Shown here one piece after another: positions 6,949 to 13,883 of a stretch of 64,000 bases of DNA. Position 1 is the stretch's first letter, and every line of letters starts with the position of its first letter. Under the pieces are notes generated by a model. It had not been told where the DNA came from and did not search any database. It worked only from the letters and a program-made list of their open reading frames with translations. The position numbers were made by a program, and so were the translations under genes. Origin of the DNA: Alkaliphilus sp. B6464 (GTDB lineage: Bacteria; Bacillota; Clostridia; Peptostreptococcales; Natronincolaceae); assembly GCF_018141165.1 (NCBI RefSeq), contig NZ_CP058557.1, positions 2,108,001 to 2,172,000 of the forward strand, given 5' to 3'.

Positions 6949-7143
6949 ATGGGCGGATGTGATAGAGGTTTTGGTGGTTTTTTTGGAAATCGAAGTAGCT
7001 TACTTTTCTTCTTCTTGATCTTAGTGATAATTTTCTGTAACAGTGGTATTTTTAAAGGATCAGGAGATAGCTTATTATTCTTCTTCCTATTACTTGTTGT
7101 ACTATTTTGTGGATGCGGACGTGAAGGATTCTTATTCTTCTAA
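6949..7143 (+). CDS. 64-aa Gly/Phe/Cys-rich hydrophobic micro-protein
   Basis: A short Gly-rich head (MGGCDRGFGGFFGNRSS) is followed by two almost identical hydrophobic stretches, LLFFFLILVIIFCN and LLFFFLLLVVLFCGCG, and a GREGFLFF tail. The two stretches could be two membrane helices or a stacked beta-rich coat element. The RBS is AAGGTAGGTG. Close homologues are at 8686, 9071 and 37683. The sigma-K-like promoter and dedicated terminator point to late sporulation in the mother cell; YjcZ-like sporulation micro-proteins are a loose analogy only. Confidence 0.75.
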   Translation: MGGCDRGFGGFFGNRSSLLFFFLILVIIFCNSGIFKGSGDSLLFFFLLLVVLFCGCGREGFLFF

Positions 7144-7162
7144 AAAGAAGATTAACAGAATT

Positions 7163-7192
7163 GGGGTAGAGCTTGGCTTTACCCTGATTTTG
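7163..7192 (+). terminator. Cassette terminator
   Basis: GGGGTAGAGCTTGGCTTTACCC then a T-rich tail. Confidence 0.75.
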
Positions 7193-7254
7193 TTTTTGAA
7201 GAATTTTAACAACTAAATTTAATGTTTTGGGGAGTGATAATTAGATAAAAATAA

Positions 7255-7270
7255 AAGCCCCTAAGGGCTT
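7255..7270 (-). terminator. Terminator for the minus-strand ORF 7288
   Basis: AAGCCC CTAA GGGCTT. On the minus strand it runs into TTTTATTTTT. Confidence 0.65.
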
Positions 7271-7287
7271 AAATCATTGCTACTATT

Positions 7288-7506
7288 TTAGATATTTTCT
7301 ACATCGTAGTATATACTATTAGATATTGAAGACACTCTAATTGTTCCATTTTTCATTAAATCAGTAGAAGTTTTTTTGGTAATCAAAAGCGAATTTTCAT
7401 TTATCATATGAATACGATATCTTGCAAAAATATATAAAAAAGGATTGATATATATCAAATTATTGTCAATATGAACAAATCCAGCTATTAAAATAAAATT
7501 GTTCAA
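7288..7506 (-). CDS. Hypothetical 72-aa protein
   Basis: A TTG-started minus-strand ORF just upstream of a good minus-strand terminator, which is the main reason to keep it. The sequence begins with a hydrophobic half and ends with RVSSISNSIYYDVENI. No family was recognised and the RBS is weak. Confidence 0.35.
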   Translation of the reverse strand: MNNFILIAGFVHIDNNLIYINPFLYIFARYRIHMINENSLLITKKTSTDLMKNGTIRVSSISNSIYYDVENI

Positions 7507-7570
7507 AATGAATCCTATGAGGTATTAGAAAAATATCAAAATTATTATCAGAAATTTCCCAAATTAATTT

Positions 7571-7747
7571 ATGGAAGATAGGTTGATTATGCAAAAACTA
7601 GCCTATAAATTAAAAGAAGTAGCTGAAATGCTAAGCGTAAGTTACTCAACTATATTTCGTATGGTTGAAAGGGGAGAAATAGCTACAGTAAAAGTTAGTA
7701 CTGTAAGAAGAATACCATTGTGGGAAGTAGAACGATTAGTGGGCTAA
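7571..7747 (+). CDS. Excisionase-family HTH protein
   Basis: A 58-residue protein (or 52 from ATG at 7589, which has AGG at better spacing). The core LKEVAEMLSVSYSTIFRMVE followed by RGEIATVKV and RRIPLWEVERLV is the MerR-like/excisionase (HTH_17) fold: helix-turn-helix, wing, then last helix. It is the first gene of a small cassette with the two broken genes at 7765 and 7939, the typical lysogeny-control region of Firmicute prophages. It could direct excision or bind DNA as a small repressor. Confidence 0.75.
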   Translation: MEDRLIMQKLAYKLKEVAEMLSVSYSTIFRMVERGEIATVKVSTVRRIPLWEVERLVG

Positions 7748-7764
7748 TAAAGGAGGATTAGGTT

Positions 7765-7928
7765 ATGAAAGAAAAAAATTAAAAGTCGCTATCGTTAACC
7801 CAGAAGCTATAGACGGAGCAAAGAAAAAATTTACAGAATGTGTTTTTAAAGCATATGAGAAAAAAATATATGAGGAATTAGAAAAATTAACTAAAGAAGA
7901 ACAGGACAAAAGCAAAATAGATGAGTAG
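7765..7928 (+). pseudogene. Frameshifted copy of the VNPEAI-type short phage protein
   Basis: ATG at 7765 behind AAAGGAGG runs into TAA after five codons. One extra A in the A7 tract (7772-7778) would restore MKEKKLKVAIVNPEAIDGAK through to the stop at 7926-7928. It is homologous to the intact gene at 3236. Either it is a pseudogene, or a poly-A slippage site keeps low expression. Confidence 0.65.
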
Positions 7929-7938
7929 AGGTGAAAAT

Positions 7939-8056
7939 ATGACGCTACAATAGCTTGAAGAACAAAGGCCAGCAAAGACACCTGTTATAGTAGCTGCTAA
8001 AATAATGCAAGTGACTCCGGGGTTTTTGCAGATGGGACTACAACAAGATATCATTA
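7939..8056 (+). pseudogene. Truncated phage DNA-binding protein with early stop
   Basis: ATG at 7939 gives MTLQ, then TAG, then LEEQRPAKTPVIVAAKIMQV and TPGFLQMGLQQ in the same frame. The latter resembles a small phage HTH family with RPA-TPVV-AA-MGV--FLR-GLQQG. The family's C-terminal half is lost where the terminator at 8071 begins. Confidence 0.6.
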
Positions 8057-8070
8057 TATATCATAAAAAA

Positions 8071-8130
8071 GAACCTCCTTGTGTTTGGTTTCTGGACAAA
8101 ACCATTAAACCACAAAGAGGTTCTTTTTTT
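8071..8130 (+). terminator. Long hairpin terminator
   Basis: GAACCTC...TTTGGT and ACCA...GAGGTTC arms with a T8 tail. It closes the early-gene cassette. Confidence 0.8.
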
Positions 8131-8184
8131 ATTGTTAAATTATTTCCAATGTCAATCTGTAATTATTTCTTTGACGCAACACTA

Positions 8185-8210
8185 GAAGCTTAGGCTCTAT
8201 CTTTTTTATT
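8185..8210 (+). terminator. Degenerate cassette terminator
   Basis: AGAAGCTTAGGCTCTATC plus six T. The 5' arm has decayed relative to the consensus. Confidence 0.5.
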
Positions 8211-8226
8211 TTTATCCAGATATATC

Positions 8227-8253
8227 ACAATCTATAGGTCATTTCATAATATA
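8227..8253 (+). promoter_or_regulatory. Sigma-K-like promoter of micro-gene 8336
   Basis: AC, 16 bp, CATAATATA: full match to AC-N16-CATAnnnTA. It is preceded by the conserved ATATC shared by most cassettes. Confidence 0.7.
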
Positions 8254-8335
8254 TATTAAAGCTACTAATAATTTTAAAACAGAAAGAAAGGCTGTATACA
8301 TAGTAGCAATTGAAATTGAAAAGGTGGTGTAACAT

Positions 8336-8491
8336 ATGAGTCAAAACGTTGAAAATAAGGGTTTATTTGGAGGCTGTGGTTGTGGTGGTTTTTTCGGAGG
8401 CGGTTTCATTTCCTTCATCTTTATAATTATTATAATATGTTTTGTATTTGGACTATTTGGACGTGAACGTAGATGCGGGTGTGGATGCTAG
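8336..8491 (+). CDS. 51-aa Gly/Cys-rich hydrophobic micro-protein (type 2)
   Basis: MSQNVENKGLFGGCGCGGFF is followed by a single Ile/Phe-rich hydrophobic segment (ISFIFIIIIICFVFGLFG) and a basic-Cys tail RERRCGCGC. The RBS is AAAGGTGGTG. The copy at 36957 differs at one residue only. Terminal Cys clusters suggest disulfide or metal cross-linking, as in spore-coat proteins (inference). Confidence 0.75.
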   Translation: MSQNVENKGLFGGCGCGGFFGGGFISFIFIIIIICFVFGLFGRERRCGCGC

Positions 8492-8524
8492 TTCTGTAAT
8501 TGTAAAAGACAAAAGAAATGTGAT

Positions 8525-8555
8525 TAGGGTAGAGCTTAGGCTTTACTCTTTTTTA
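8525..8555 (+). terminator. Cassette terminator
   Basis: GGGTAGAGCTTAGGCTTTACT followed by a T run. Confidence 0.75.
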
Positions 8556-8575
8556 TTTTCAACATAAAATATAGA

Positions 8576-8602
8576 ACAATTTATACGAAATTTCATAATA
8601 TA
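8576..8602 (+). promoter_or_regulatory. Sigma-K-like promoter of micro-gene 8686
   Basis: AC, 16 bp, CATAATATA; full consensus match. Confidence 0.7.
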
Positions 8603-8685
8603 TATTACAGCTAAGTATACTCCTAAAAGATAAATTAAGTTGTGTATTTAGTAGCATTTAAAATAAAAGAAGGTAGGTGTGATAT

Positions 8686-8889
8686 ATGTCTGAAATTGCT
8701 AAAAAAGGTGGAGGTTTTGGTGGTTTTTTTGGAAATCGAAGTAGCTTACTTTTCTTCTTCTTGATCTTGGTTATAATTTTCTGTAACTGTGGCCTTTTTA
8801 GAGAATCAGGAGATAGTTTGCTTTTCTTCTTCCTATTACTTGTTGTACTATTTTGCGGATGCGGACGTGAAGGATTCTTATTCTTCTAA
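8686..8889 (+). CDS. 67-aa Gly/Phe/Cys-rich hydrophobic micro-protein
   Basis: MSEIAKKGGGFGGFFGNRSS head, then the duplicated LLFFFLILVIIFCN and LLFFFLLLVVLFCGCG segments, ending GREGFLFF. Same family and cassette layout as 6949 and 9071; the segment from NRSS onward is nearly invariant. The RBS AAGGTAGGTG lies 8 bp before the ATG. Confidence 0.75.
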   Translation: MSEIAKKGGGFGGFFGNRSSLLFFFLILVIIFCNCGLFRESGDSLLFFFLLLVVLFCGCGREGFLFF

Positions 8890-8908
8890 AAAGAAGCTTA
8901 ACAGAATT

Positions 8909-8939
8909 AGGGTAGGGCTTAGGCTCTACTCTCTTTTTT
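8909..8939 (+). terminator. Cassette terminator
   Basis: GGGTAGGGCTTAGGCTCTACT followed by a T run. Confidence 0.75.
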
Positions 8940-8962
8940 ATTTATTTTGTATTAAAGATATC

Positions 8963-8989
8963 ACAGTTTATATGAAATTTCATAATATA
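8963..8989 (+). promoter_or_regulatory. Sigma-K-like promoter of micro-gene 9071
   Basis: AC, 16 bp, CATAATATA; full consensus match with ATATC upstream. Confidence 0.7.
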
Positions 8990-9070
8990 TTATAGCTACT
9001 AAAATTTTAGAGCAGAAAGAAAAAAGTTCTATACTTAGTGGTAATTAAAGTAAAAAGGCAGGTGTGATAT

Positions 9071-9262
9071 ATGTCTGAAATTGCTAAAAAAGGTGGTTTC
9101 TTTGGAAATCAAAGTAGTATGCTTTTCTTCTTCTTGATCTTGGTTATAATTTTCTGTAACTGTGGTATTTTTGTAGAATCAGGAGATAGTTTACTTTTCT
9201 TCTTCCTATTACTTGTTGTGCTATTTTGTGGATGTGGACGTGAAGGATTCTTCTTCTTCTAA
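9071..9262 (+). CDS. 63-aa Gly/Phe/Cys-rich hydrophobic micro-protein
   Basis: Third tandem member of the family: MSEIAKKGGFFGNQSSM, then two FFFL-rich segments and the GREGFFFF end. It has lost part of the Gly run seen at 8686. Its RBS is AAAGGCAGGTG, and it has its own promoter and terminator, so each cassette is a complete monocistronic unit. Confidence 0.75.
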   Translation: MSEIAKKGGFFGNQSSMLFFFLILVIIFCNCGIFVESGDSLLFFFLLLVVLFCGCGREGFFFF

Positions 9263-9282
9263 AAAGATGGGTTAACAGAATT

Positions 9283-9310
9283 AGGGTAGAGCTTAAGCTC
9301 TACCCTGGTT
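9283..9310 (+). terminator. Cassette terminator
   Basis: GGGTAGAGCTTAAGCTCTACCC, a perfect hairpin, with a weak T tail. Confidence 0.7.
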
Positions 9311-9405
9311 TATACTTTACAGTTAATTTAAATCGAATAGTTGGATCCCATTTGCTACTAAGCCCTAAGCTAGAAATTATTTCATAAGTTAAAGGTAAGT
9401 AGTTT

Positions 9406-9449
9406 ACATTTTTATATCTTCTTTTACGTGGATATAAATACCATCTGTA
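9406..9449 (-). pseudogene. 44-bp scrap of a second tyrosine integrase
   Basis: On the minus strand it reads TDGIYIHVKEDIKM, matching the nucleophile-Tyr segment TTDDIYIHVKEDIKK of the integrase at 4097. Only this piece survives, joined directly to the SASP remnant, so it marks an old right-hand recombination junction. Confidence 0.65.
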
Positions 9450-9595
9450 AGAAGGCATTAAATGAAATGAGACTTGAAATAGCTGAAGAATTGGGTTTTA
9501 CGAATAATATTACTGAAGATAAGAACAATTCACTTGTACATGAACAAATTAAAATTGGCGGTAACATGACAACAAGATCAGTAGGAATAGGATAA
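9449..9595 (+). pseudogene. 5' truncated alpha/beta-type small acid-soluble spore protein
   Basis: The frame KKALNEMRLEIAEELGF runs through NITEDKN to HEQIKIGGNMTTRSVGIG. It shows both DNA-binding signatures of alpha/beta SASPs: KALDQMK.EIA.ELG and the GGNM.R segment. The first 15-20 residues and the start codon are replaced by the integrase scrap. A 43-residue product from ATG at 9467 is possible but lacks an RBS. Confidence 0.6.
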
Positions 9596-9684
9596 AACCC
9601 ACAGTTGTATGTTATACTAGATCAAAAAACAACCTTCTGTGTGTTAATGAGTTGTACAGAATGAATAAATTTTATATTTTGTCT

Positions 9685-9718
9685 GTTGTAAGTATTATAT
9701 GTACTTGCAACTTTTTTA
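9685..9718 (+). terminator. Terminator after the SASP remnant
   Basis: GTTG-AAGTA / TACTT-CAAC stem, then seven T. Confidence 0.75.
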
Positions 9719-9725
9719 TTTTTAA

Positions 9726-9754
9726 TTGACTTTTGTATTTAGTGAAAATATAAT
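9726..9754 (+). promoter_or_regulatory. Sigma-A promoter of the AbrB-glycosyltransferase pair
   Basis: TTGACT, 17 bp, TATAAT: near-perfect housekeeping promoter about 48 bp before the ATG. Confidence 0.8.
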
Positions 9755-9801
9755 ATAGTTATATAATTCATACTTTTCATACTGAAAGGAGAGCATTGAA
9801 A

Positions 9802-10032
9802 ATGAAACAACACAATGATAAATATGCATGGGCTGTCAAGATAGGGGAAAAAGGACAATTTGTTATACCAAAGAAAGCTCGTGACATTTTTGATATCAAG
9901 CCAGGTGATACAATTATTGTACTTGCCGATAAAAAGAAAGGAATTGCTATTCCGCCAAAGTCAATGTTCGCAAAACTGGCGGAAACAGTTTTTGAGGGGG
10001 ATCTATCCGAAATGGAGGATGACTATGAGTAA
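9802..10032 (+). CDS. SpoVT/AbrB-domain transcriptional regulator
   Basis: A 76-residue protein. ATG at 9802 is preferred over TTG at 9796 because GAAAGGAGAG sits at proper distance. The swapped-hairpin AbrB fold is clear: IGEKGQFVIPKKARDIFDIK, PGDTIIVLADKKKGIAI. The short acidic tail (EGDLSEMEDDYE) overlaps the next gene by 8 bp, so it probably controls its own promoter and the glycosyltransferase. AbrB-type proteins bind DNA as dimers or tetramers, often in transition-state or sporulation control. Confidence 0.85.
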   Translation: MKQHNDKYAWAVKIGEKGQFVIPKKARDIFDIKPGDTIIVLADKKKGIAIPPKSMFAKLAETVFEGDLSEMEDDYE

Positions 10033-11206
10033 GATCGTGTTTTTTTGTATTCCTGCACACGGACATACTAATCCTACAATAGAAGTGGTTCGAGAATTGA
10101 CATTAAGGGGACATGAGGTGTGGTACTACTCATTTGAAGAATTTAGAGAAAAAATAGAATCAGCAGGAGCTAAATATATTTCGTGTGACCCTTTTCTTCC
10201 TCCAACACCCATAGATATTGATAAAAAGGTTGGGAAAGATTTTGCAGCACTGATCGAAATGGTCGCTGATACTACAATTAGTCTTGATAAAGCAGTTTGT
10301 TCAGCACTAAAAGAATTCAGTCCGGACTGCGTTGTTTCAGATTCGATATGTTTTTGGGGCAAACTTTTCTCTATAAAGCTTAAGATTCCATTTGTTTGTT
10401 CAACAACTACCTTTGCTTTTAATCAATATACAGCAAAGATGATGAAACCGGGATTGAAAGAGACGTTTCGTATGCTTACAGGAATGCCGAGAATCAATGC
10501 AAAAATGCGAATGTTAAAAGAACATGGTTATGATGTGGATGATTTTTTTAAGATTATACAAAATGATAATGATACGAATACTATTGTTTATACATCGAAA
10601 GAATTCCAACCTATGTCAGAAACATTTTCGGACAAATATACATTTGTTGGGCCATCAATTGCAGATGTTGATGTAGATGTTGCACCAAAACAAAATCCGA
10701 TTATATATATTTCTCTGGGAACCGTTCTGAATAAAAATGGATTGTTTTATAAAAATTGCATTGAAGCTCTGAACGATTGTAATTTCGATGTTATTATGTC
10801 AGTAGGTGATAAAACAGATATATCATCGTTGGGAATAATACCAAATAATTTTGATATAAAGACAAGAGTATCTCAAATCCAAGTCCTTAAGAATGCAGAT
10901 GCTTTTATTACGCACTGCGGAATGAATAGTGTTAATGAAAGCATATACTGCGGCGTGCCAATGGTGCTTTTTCCTCAACATTCCGAACAAAGGCTCGTTG
11001 CTGCCCGTGCAGAGGAGCTTGGTGCAGGTATTAAACTTAATGGAAATAAATCAAAGCTTATAAAAGAAGCAGTTTATGAGGTGTTCAATAATAAGTTATA
11101 TAAGCAAAATGCAGAAAAGTTAGCCAGCACCTTTAAAAAGGCCGGTGGTGCTTCGAAAGCTGCTGATGCAATTGAAAGTGTTATAATATCTTCCAGTAAT
11201 TTTTAA
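10025..11206 (+). CDS. MGT-family UDP-glycosyltransferase
   Basis: A 393-residue GT1-type enzyme; the ATG at 10025 has GGAGG 9 bp upstream. The N-terminal acceptor half opens with IVFFCIPAHGHTNPTIEVVR. The C-terminal donor half contains the UDP-sugar signature FITHCGMNSVNESIYCGVPM followed by PQHSEQRLVAARAEELGAG. Relatives glycosylate macrolides, lipids or small phenolics (COG1819), often for detoxification. Base use seems richer in G and C than the phage DNA around it, so acquisition by transfer is possible. The acceptor cannot be told from sequence. Confidence 0.85.
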   Translation: MSKIVFFCIPAHGHTNPTIEVVRELTLRGHEVWYYSFEEFREKIESAGAKYISCDPFLPPTPIDIDKKVGKDFAALIEMVADTTISLDKAVCSALKEFSPDCVVSDSICFWGKLFSIKLKIPFVCSTTTFAFNQYTAKMMKPGLKETFRMLTGMPRINAKMRMLKEHGYDVDDFFKIIQNDNDTNTIVYTSKEFQPMSETFSDKYTFVGPSIADVDVDVAPKQNPIIYISLGTVLNKNGLFYKNCIEALNDCNFDVIMSVGDKTDISSLGIIPNNFDIKTRVSQIQVLKNADAFITHCGMNSVNESIYCGVPMVLFPQHSEQRLVAARAEELGAGIKLNGNKSKLIKEAVYEVFNNKLYKQNAEKLASTFKKAGGASKAADAIESVIISSSNF

Positions 11207-11321
11207 TACGATATGGGAATTCGAATGCTATTGAGAGTGTAATATAACTTTTAATCCATTACTCATGTAGGATTATGTCCAATTTACTGATAGTTGCCAA
11301 ATGACTCGTGATTGCGATATC

Positions 11322-11348
11322 ACAATTTGTAGATCATTTCATAATATA
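11322..11348 (+). promoter_or_regulatory. Orphan sigma-K-like promoter
   Basis: ATATC, AC, 16 bp, CATAATATA, the same motif as the micro-gene cassettes, but followed within 10 bp by a terminator hairpin and no micro-gene. A leftover of a deleted cassette. Confidence 0.55.
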
Positions 11349-11353
11349 TAGTG

Positions 11354-11390
11354 CAACTAAGCTAACCTTTAGTTAGCCTAGTTGTTTTTT
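11354..11390 (+). terminator. Hairpin terminator
   Basis: CAACTA-GCTAAC / GTTAGC-TAGTTG stem with one mismatch, followed by TTTTTT. Confidence 0.75.
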
Positions 11391-11494
11391 AGTTTTTAAA
11401 ACATTCCAACGTATAAATTATATGCTATATAACAAAATATTAAAGTATCAGTAATATTATCCATAATATATGAGAGGAGAATGTATATGGGAGC

Positions 11495-11641
11495 ATGGAA
11501 AAAACACTCAGGTTTCTTACTATTTTACTAGTAGTTATTATTGGGTTAGTCGACTGTCATACTTCGAAGATACCAATAAATGAAAGAATTAGAACTCCTG
11601 TTGGAAAAACAACTGAAGAAACAACTCTAGTAAAACCTTAG
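11495..11641 (+). CDS. Possible 48-aa exported peptide
   Basis: MEKTLRFLTILLVVIIGLVD then CHTSKIP looks like a signal peptide ending at a Cys, though LVDC is not a canonical lipobox. The good RBS (GAGAGGAGA) is spaced for an upstream ATG at 11487 in another frame, which gives only 14 codons. This could be a frameshifted lipoprotein remnant. Confidence 0.3.
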   Translation: MEKTLRFLTILLVVIIGLVDCHTSKIPINERIRTPVGKTTEETTLVKP

Positions 11642-11714
11642 ACACAATCTCCTAAGACAGGATATCTACAAAAAGGCAATTTGCCTAGTAACGACAAATT
11701 GTCTCAATAATCTC

Positions 11715-12122
11715 TTACGCTAAAGGTGATAAAGGATCTTCAATTAATGTGGTAAAGGTAGTTTCATGGAAATGACCATCATCCATTGTAGTTCTTGCTG
11801 TAACAAGATGCACGTGTTTACCACCACCTACATTAATAGCAGGGCCAGTTTCAGCCGCAAGTTCGTGGTGGTGATTCATGAAGAAATCAGTGTTTGTAAA
11901 TAACCCATGTTTATGATTACCGCCTGGCAATGGAATTACTTCACTTGTAACACCAGCAAGGCGATGGTTATGACGATCGTCACCTTCTTCTGCTAATTTA
12001 ACACTACCTAAAAATTCATGGTCATGTGTTTGAGAGTTCTCTTCAGGGGGACGAGGGCAATGACATCGGTCATCCTGGTAATATTGTTCATCGTCGTAGT
12101 TTTTATATGAAGATTTCATCAT
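11715..12122 (-). CDS. ymaF: YmaF-family protein
   Basis: A 135-residue His-rich protein with repeated HxH or HNH motifs at regular spacing (THDHEFLGSV, DRHNHRLAGV, GNHKHGLF, HHHELAAET, GKHVHLVTA, GHFHETTFTT). This is the YmaF family, known from Bacillus and Clostridia and linked to spores. The His repeats suggest metal binding. The RBS AGGAGG precedes the ATG. It stands alone on this strand. Confidence 0.85.
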   Translation of the reverse strand: MMKSSYKNYDDEQYYQDDRCHCPRPPEENSQTHDHEFLGSVKLAEEGDDRHNHRLAGVTSEVIPLPGGNHKHGLFTNTDFFMNHHHELAAETGPAINVGGGKHVHLVTARTTMDDGHFHETTFTTLIEDPLSPLA

Positions 12123-12436
12123 TATTATACCTCCTATTAAAGTTTTATAAAACTTACATATAGATCTAATACTTTTTGGTCTCCTATGCGGTTTTACACT
12201 ACATTATATCGAGATGTATCCAATGTGTGCTATAGAGTAAAATATATTTATAACTTGAGTCTCGTAAAAATAAAGGAGAATCCTTAAGTATCTTAAAACT
12301 TGGTTTTGAGGAAGTGTTATTAAAAAGCGTATAGAAAGTATTGAAAATAAATCTATGGAAAAATAGTAGATACATAAGTAAAATGCAAAGAGATATAGTT
12401 CTTTTTCTAGAAAATCTAATAATTATTACAATAATA
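12123..12436. other. Gene-free interval between ymaF and feoB
   Basis: No gene recognised. It should hold the ymaF promoter (minus strand), which I could not assign with confidence. Confidence 0.4.
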
Positions 12437-12469
12437 AAAAATGATGAGATTTAGAAATCTCATCATTTT
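12437..12469 (-). terminator. Terminator of the feo operon
   Basis: AAAATGATGAGATTT / AATCTCATCATTTT, a perfect 14-bp stem, with a T run on the minus strand. Confidence 0.85.
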
Positions 12470-12479
12470 ATGTATTATA

Positions 12480-13883
12480 CTAAACTAATCCTAATAATCT
12501 AGTAGATTGGGTTATTACGAATAAAAGGATTATTGCAATAGCAGTTGGCATTACTGTACCAAATAAGGCCCATTTCATGCTACCACTTTCTTTTTTTATG
12601 GTCCAAACTGTGGTACCGCAGGGAAAGTGAAGTAATGAAAATAGCATAAAGTTTAATGCTGTTAACCAGGTCCATCCATTGGCGAAGAAAAGTTCCTTCA
12701 TGGCTTGAATGCTATCTAGCTCGAGCATTGCTCCTTCTGTCATATAGCTCATTATTAAAATAGGGAGGACTATTTCATTTGCTGGAAATCCTAAAATAAA
12801 TGCCATTATTATAAAGCCATCTAAGCCAATTAAATTTGCAAAGGGTTCAAGAAAAGTGGCACTATGGTTTAATATGCTTTGTCCTCCAATACTTATATTA
12901 GCTAGTAACCAAATCACTAATCCTGCTGGAGCCGCAACCGCTACTGCTCTACCTAGTACAAATATTGTTCTATCGATAAGAGATTGATATACTATTCTAC
13001 CCAATTGCGGTTTTCTATAGGGTGGAAGTTCTAAAGTAAATGAAGATGGTACACCCTTTAAAAGAGTTTTAGAAAGTAACCAAGATACTAATAATGTTAT
13101 TGCGATACCAAATAAAACTAGAACTGATACAAAAAAAGATGCGGCTAAAGTGCTAAATTGACTGGTAACGAAACCGCCAACAATAATAGTTGATAGAGCT
13201 ATTAATGTTGGAAAACGGCCATTACATGGAACAAAATTATTTGTAAGCATTGCAATGAGTCTTTCCCTAGGAGACTCAATAATTCTACAGGCAATTACGC
13301 CTGCAGCGTTACATCCAAACCCCATGCTCATAGTGAGAGATTGCTTTCCGTGGGCACCAGCTTTTTTAAATAATCTGTCTAAGTTAAATGCTATACGGGG
13401 CAGATAGCCTAGATCTTCTAGCAGTGTAAAACAAGGGAAAAAGATTGCCATTGGGGGTAGCATTACGGATATAACCCAAGCCAGAGTCCTATATACACCC
13501 AATATTAATATTCCGTGAAGCCATTCTGGGGCATTTGCCGCCATAAACCAGTTGGTTAGATGTGCTTCTATTCCAAAGAACATATCTGAAAGCATTTTAG
13601 AAGGATAATTAGATCCAACTATTGTTAACCAAAATACAAGCCCCAATAGTAAAAACATTATTGGGAAACCTGTATACTTTGAAGTAAGGATATCATCTAG
13701 TTTTTTATCCCAATCAACCTTTTTATGGTTTTCCTTGGATACTACATTTTTAGCTATACTTTCCGCTTGTATATATATGCTGCTAACGATAGTATCTTTT
13801 AATTCATGTTGTTTTTCATTATACATTTCATTTTGCAAAGTTTTTAATGCATTATATCGATTAAGGTCTCGATTAGTACTCAT
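12480..13883 (-). CDS. feoB: FeoB ferrous iron transporter, membrane subunit
   Basis: A 467-residue polytopic protein equal to the C-terminal half of FeoB: a short soluble N-terminus, then about eight helices. It has the core Gate motifs, including TMSMGFGCNAAGVIACRIIE and NNFVPCNGRFPTLIAL, each with a conserved Cys. In most bacteria FeoB is one roughly 650-700 residue chain; here the G domain is a separate upstream gene. ATG at 13883 has GAGGAGG 9 bp upstream and overlaps the G-domain gene by 11 bp, so both are made together for Fe(II) import. Confidence 0.9.
   Translation of the reverse strand: MSTNRDLNRYNALKTLQNEMYNEKQHELKDTIVSSIYIQAESIAKNVVSKENHKKVDWDKKLDDILTSKYTGFPIMFLLLGLVFWLTIVGSNYPSKMLSDMFFGIEAHLTNWFMAANAPEWLHGILILGVYRTLAWVISVMLPPMAIFFPCFTLLEDLGYLPRIAFNLDRLFKKAGAHGKQSLTMSMGFGCNAAGVIACRIIESPRERLIAMLTNNFVPCNGRFPTLIALSTIIVGGFVTSQFSTLAASFFVSVLVLFGIAITLLVSWLLSKTLLKGVPSSFTLELPPYRKPQLGRIVYQSLIDRTIFVLGRAVAVAAPAGLVIWLLANISIGGQSILNHSATFLEPFANLIGLDGFIIMAFILGFPANEIVLPILIMSYMTEGAMLELDSIQAMKELFFANGWTWLTALNFMLFSLLHFPCGTTVWTIKKESGSMKWALFGTVMPTAIAIILLFVITQSTRLLGLV

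Noticed and set aside
8005-8193. 62-aa plus-strand ORF
   Set aside because: It is the read-through tail of the broken phage gene at 7939 running into a terminator hairpin; codons after 8056 lie in the hairpin.
8789-8995. 68-aa ORF starting inside micro-gene 8686
   Set aside because: Out-of-frame shadow passing through the terminator and next promoter.
9860-10024. N-terminal extension of the glycosyltransferase
   Set aside because: It overlaps the AbrB gene in another frame; the GT1 fold and RBS both mark ATG 10025.
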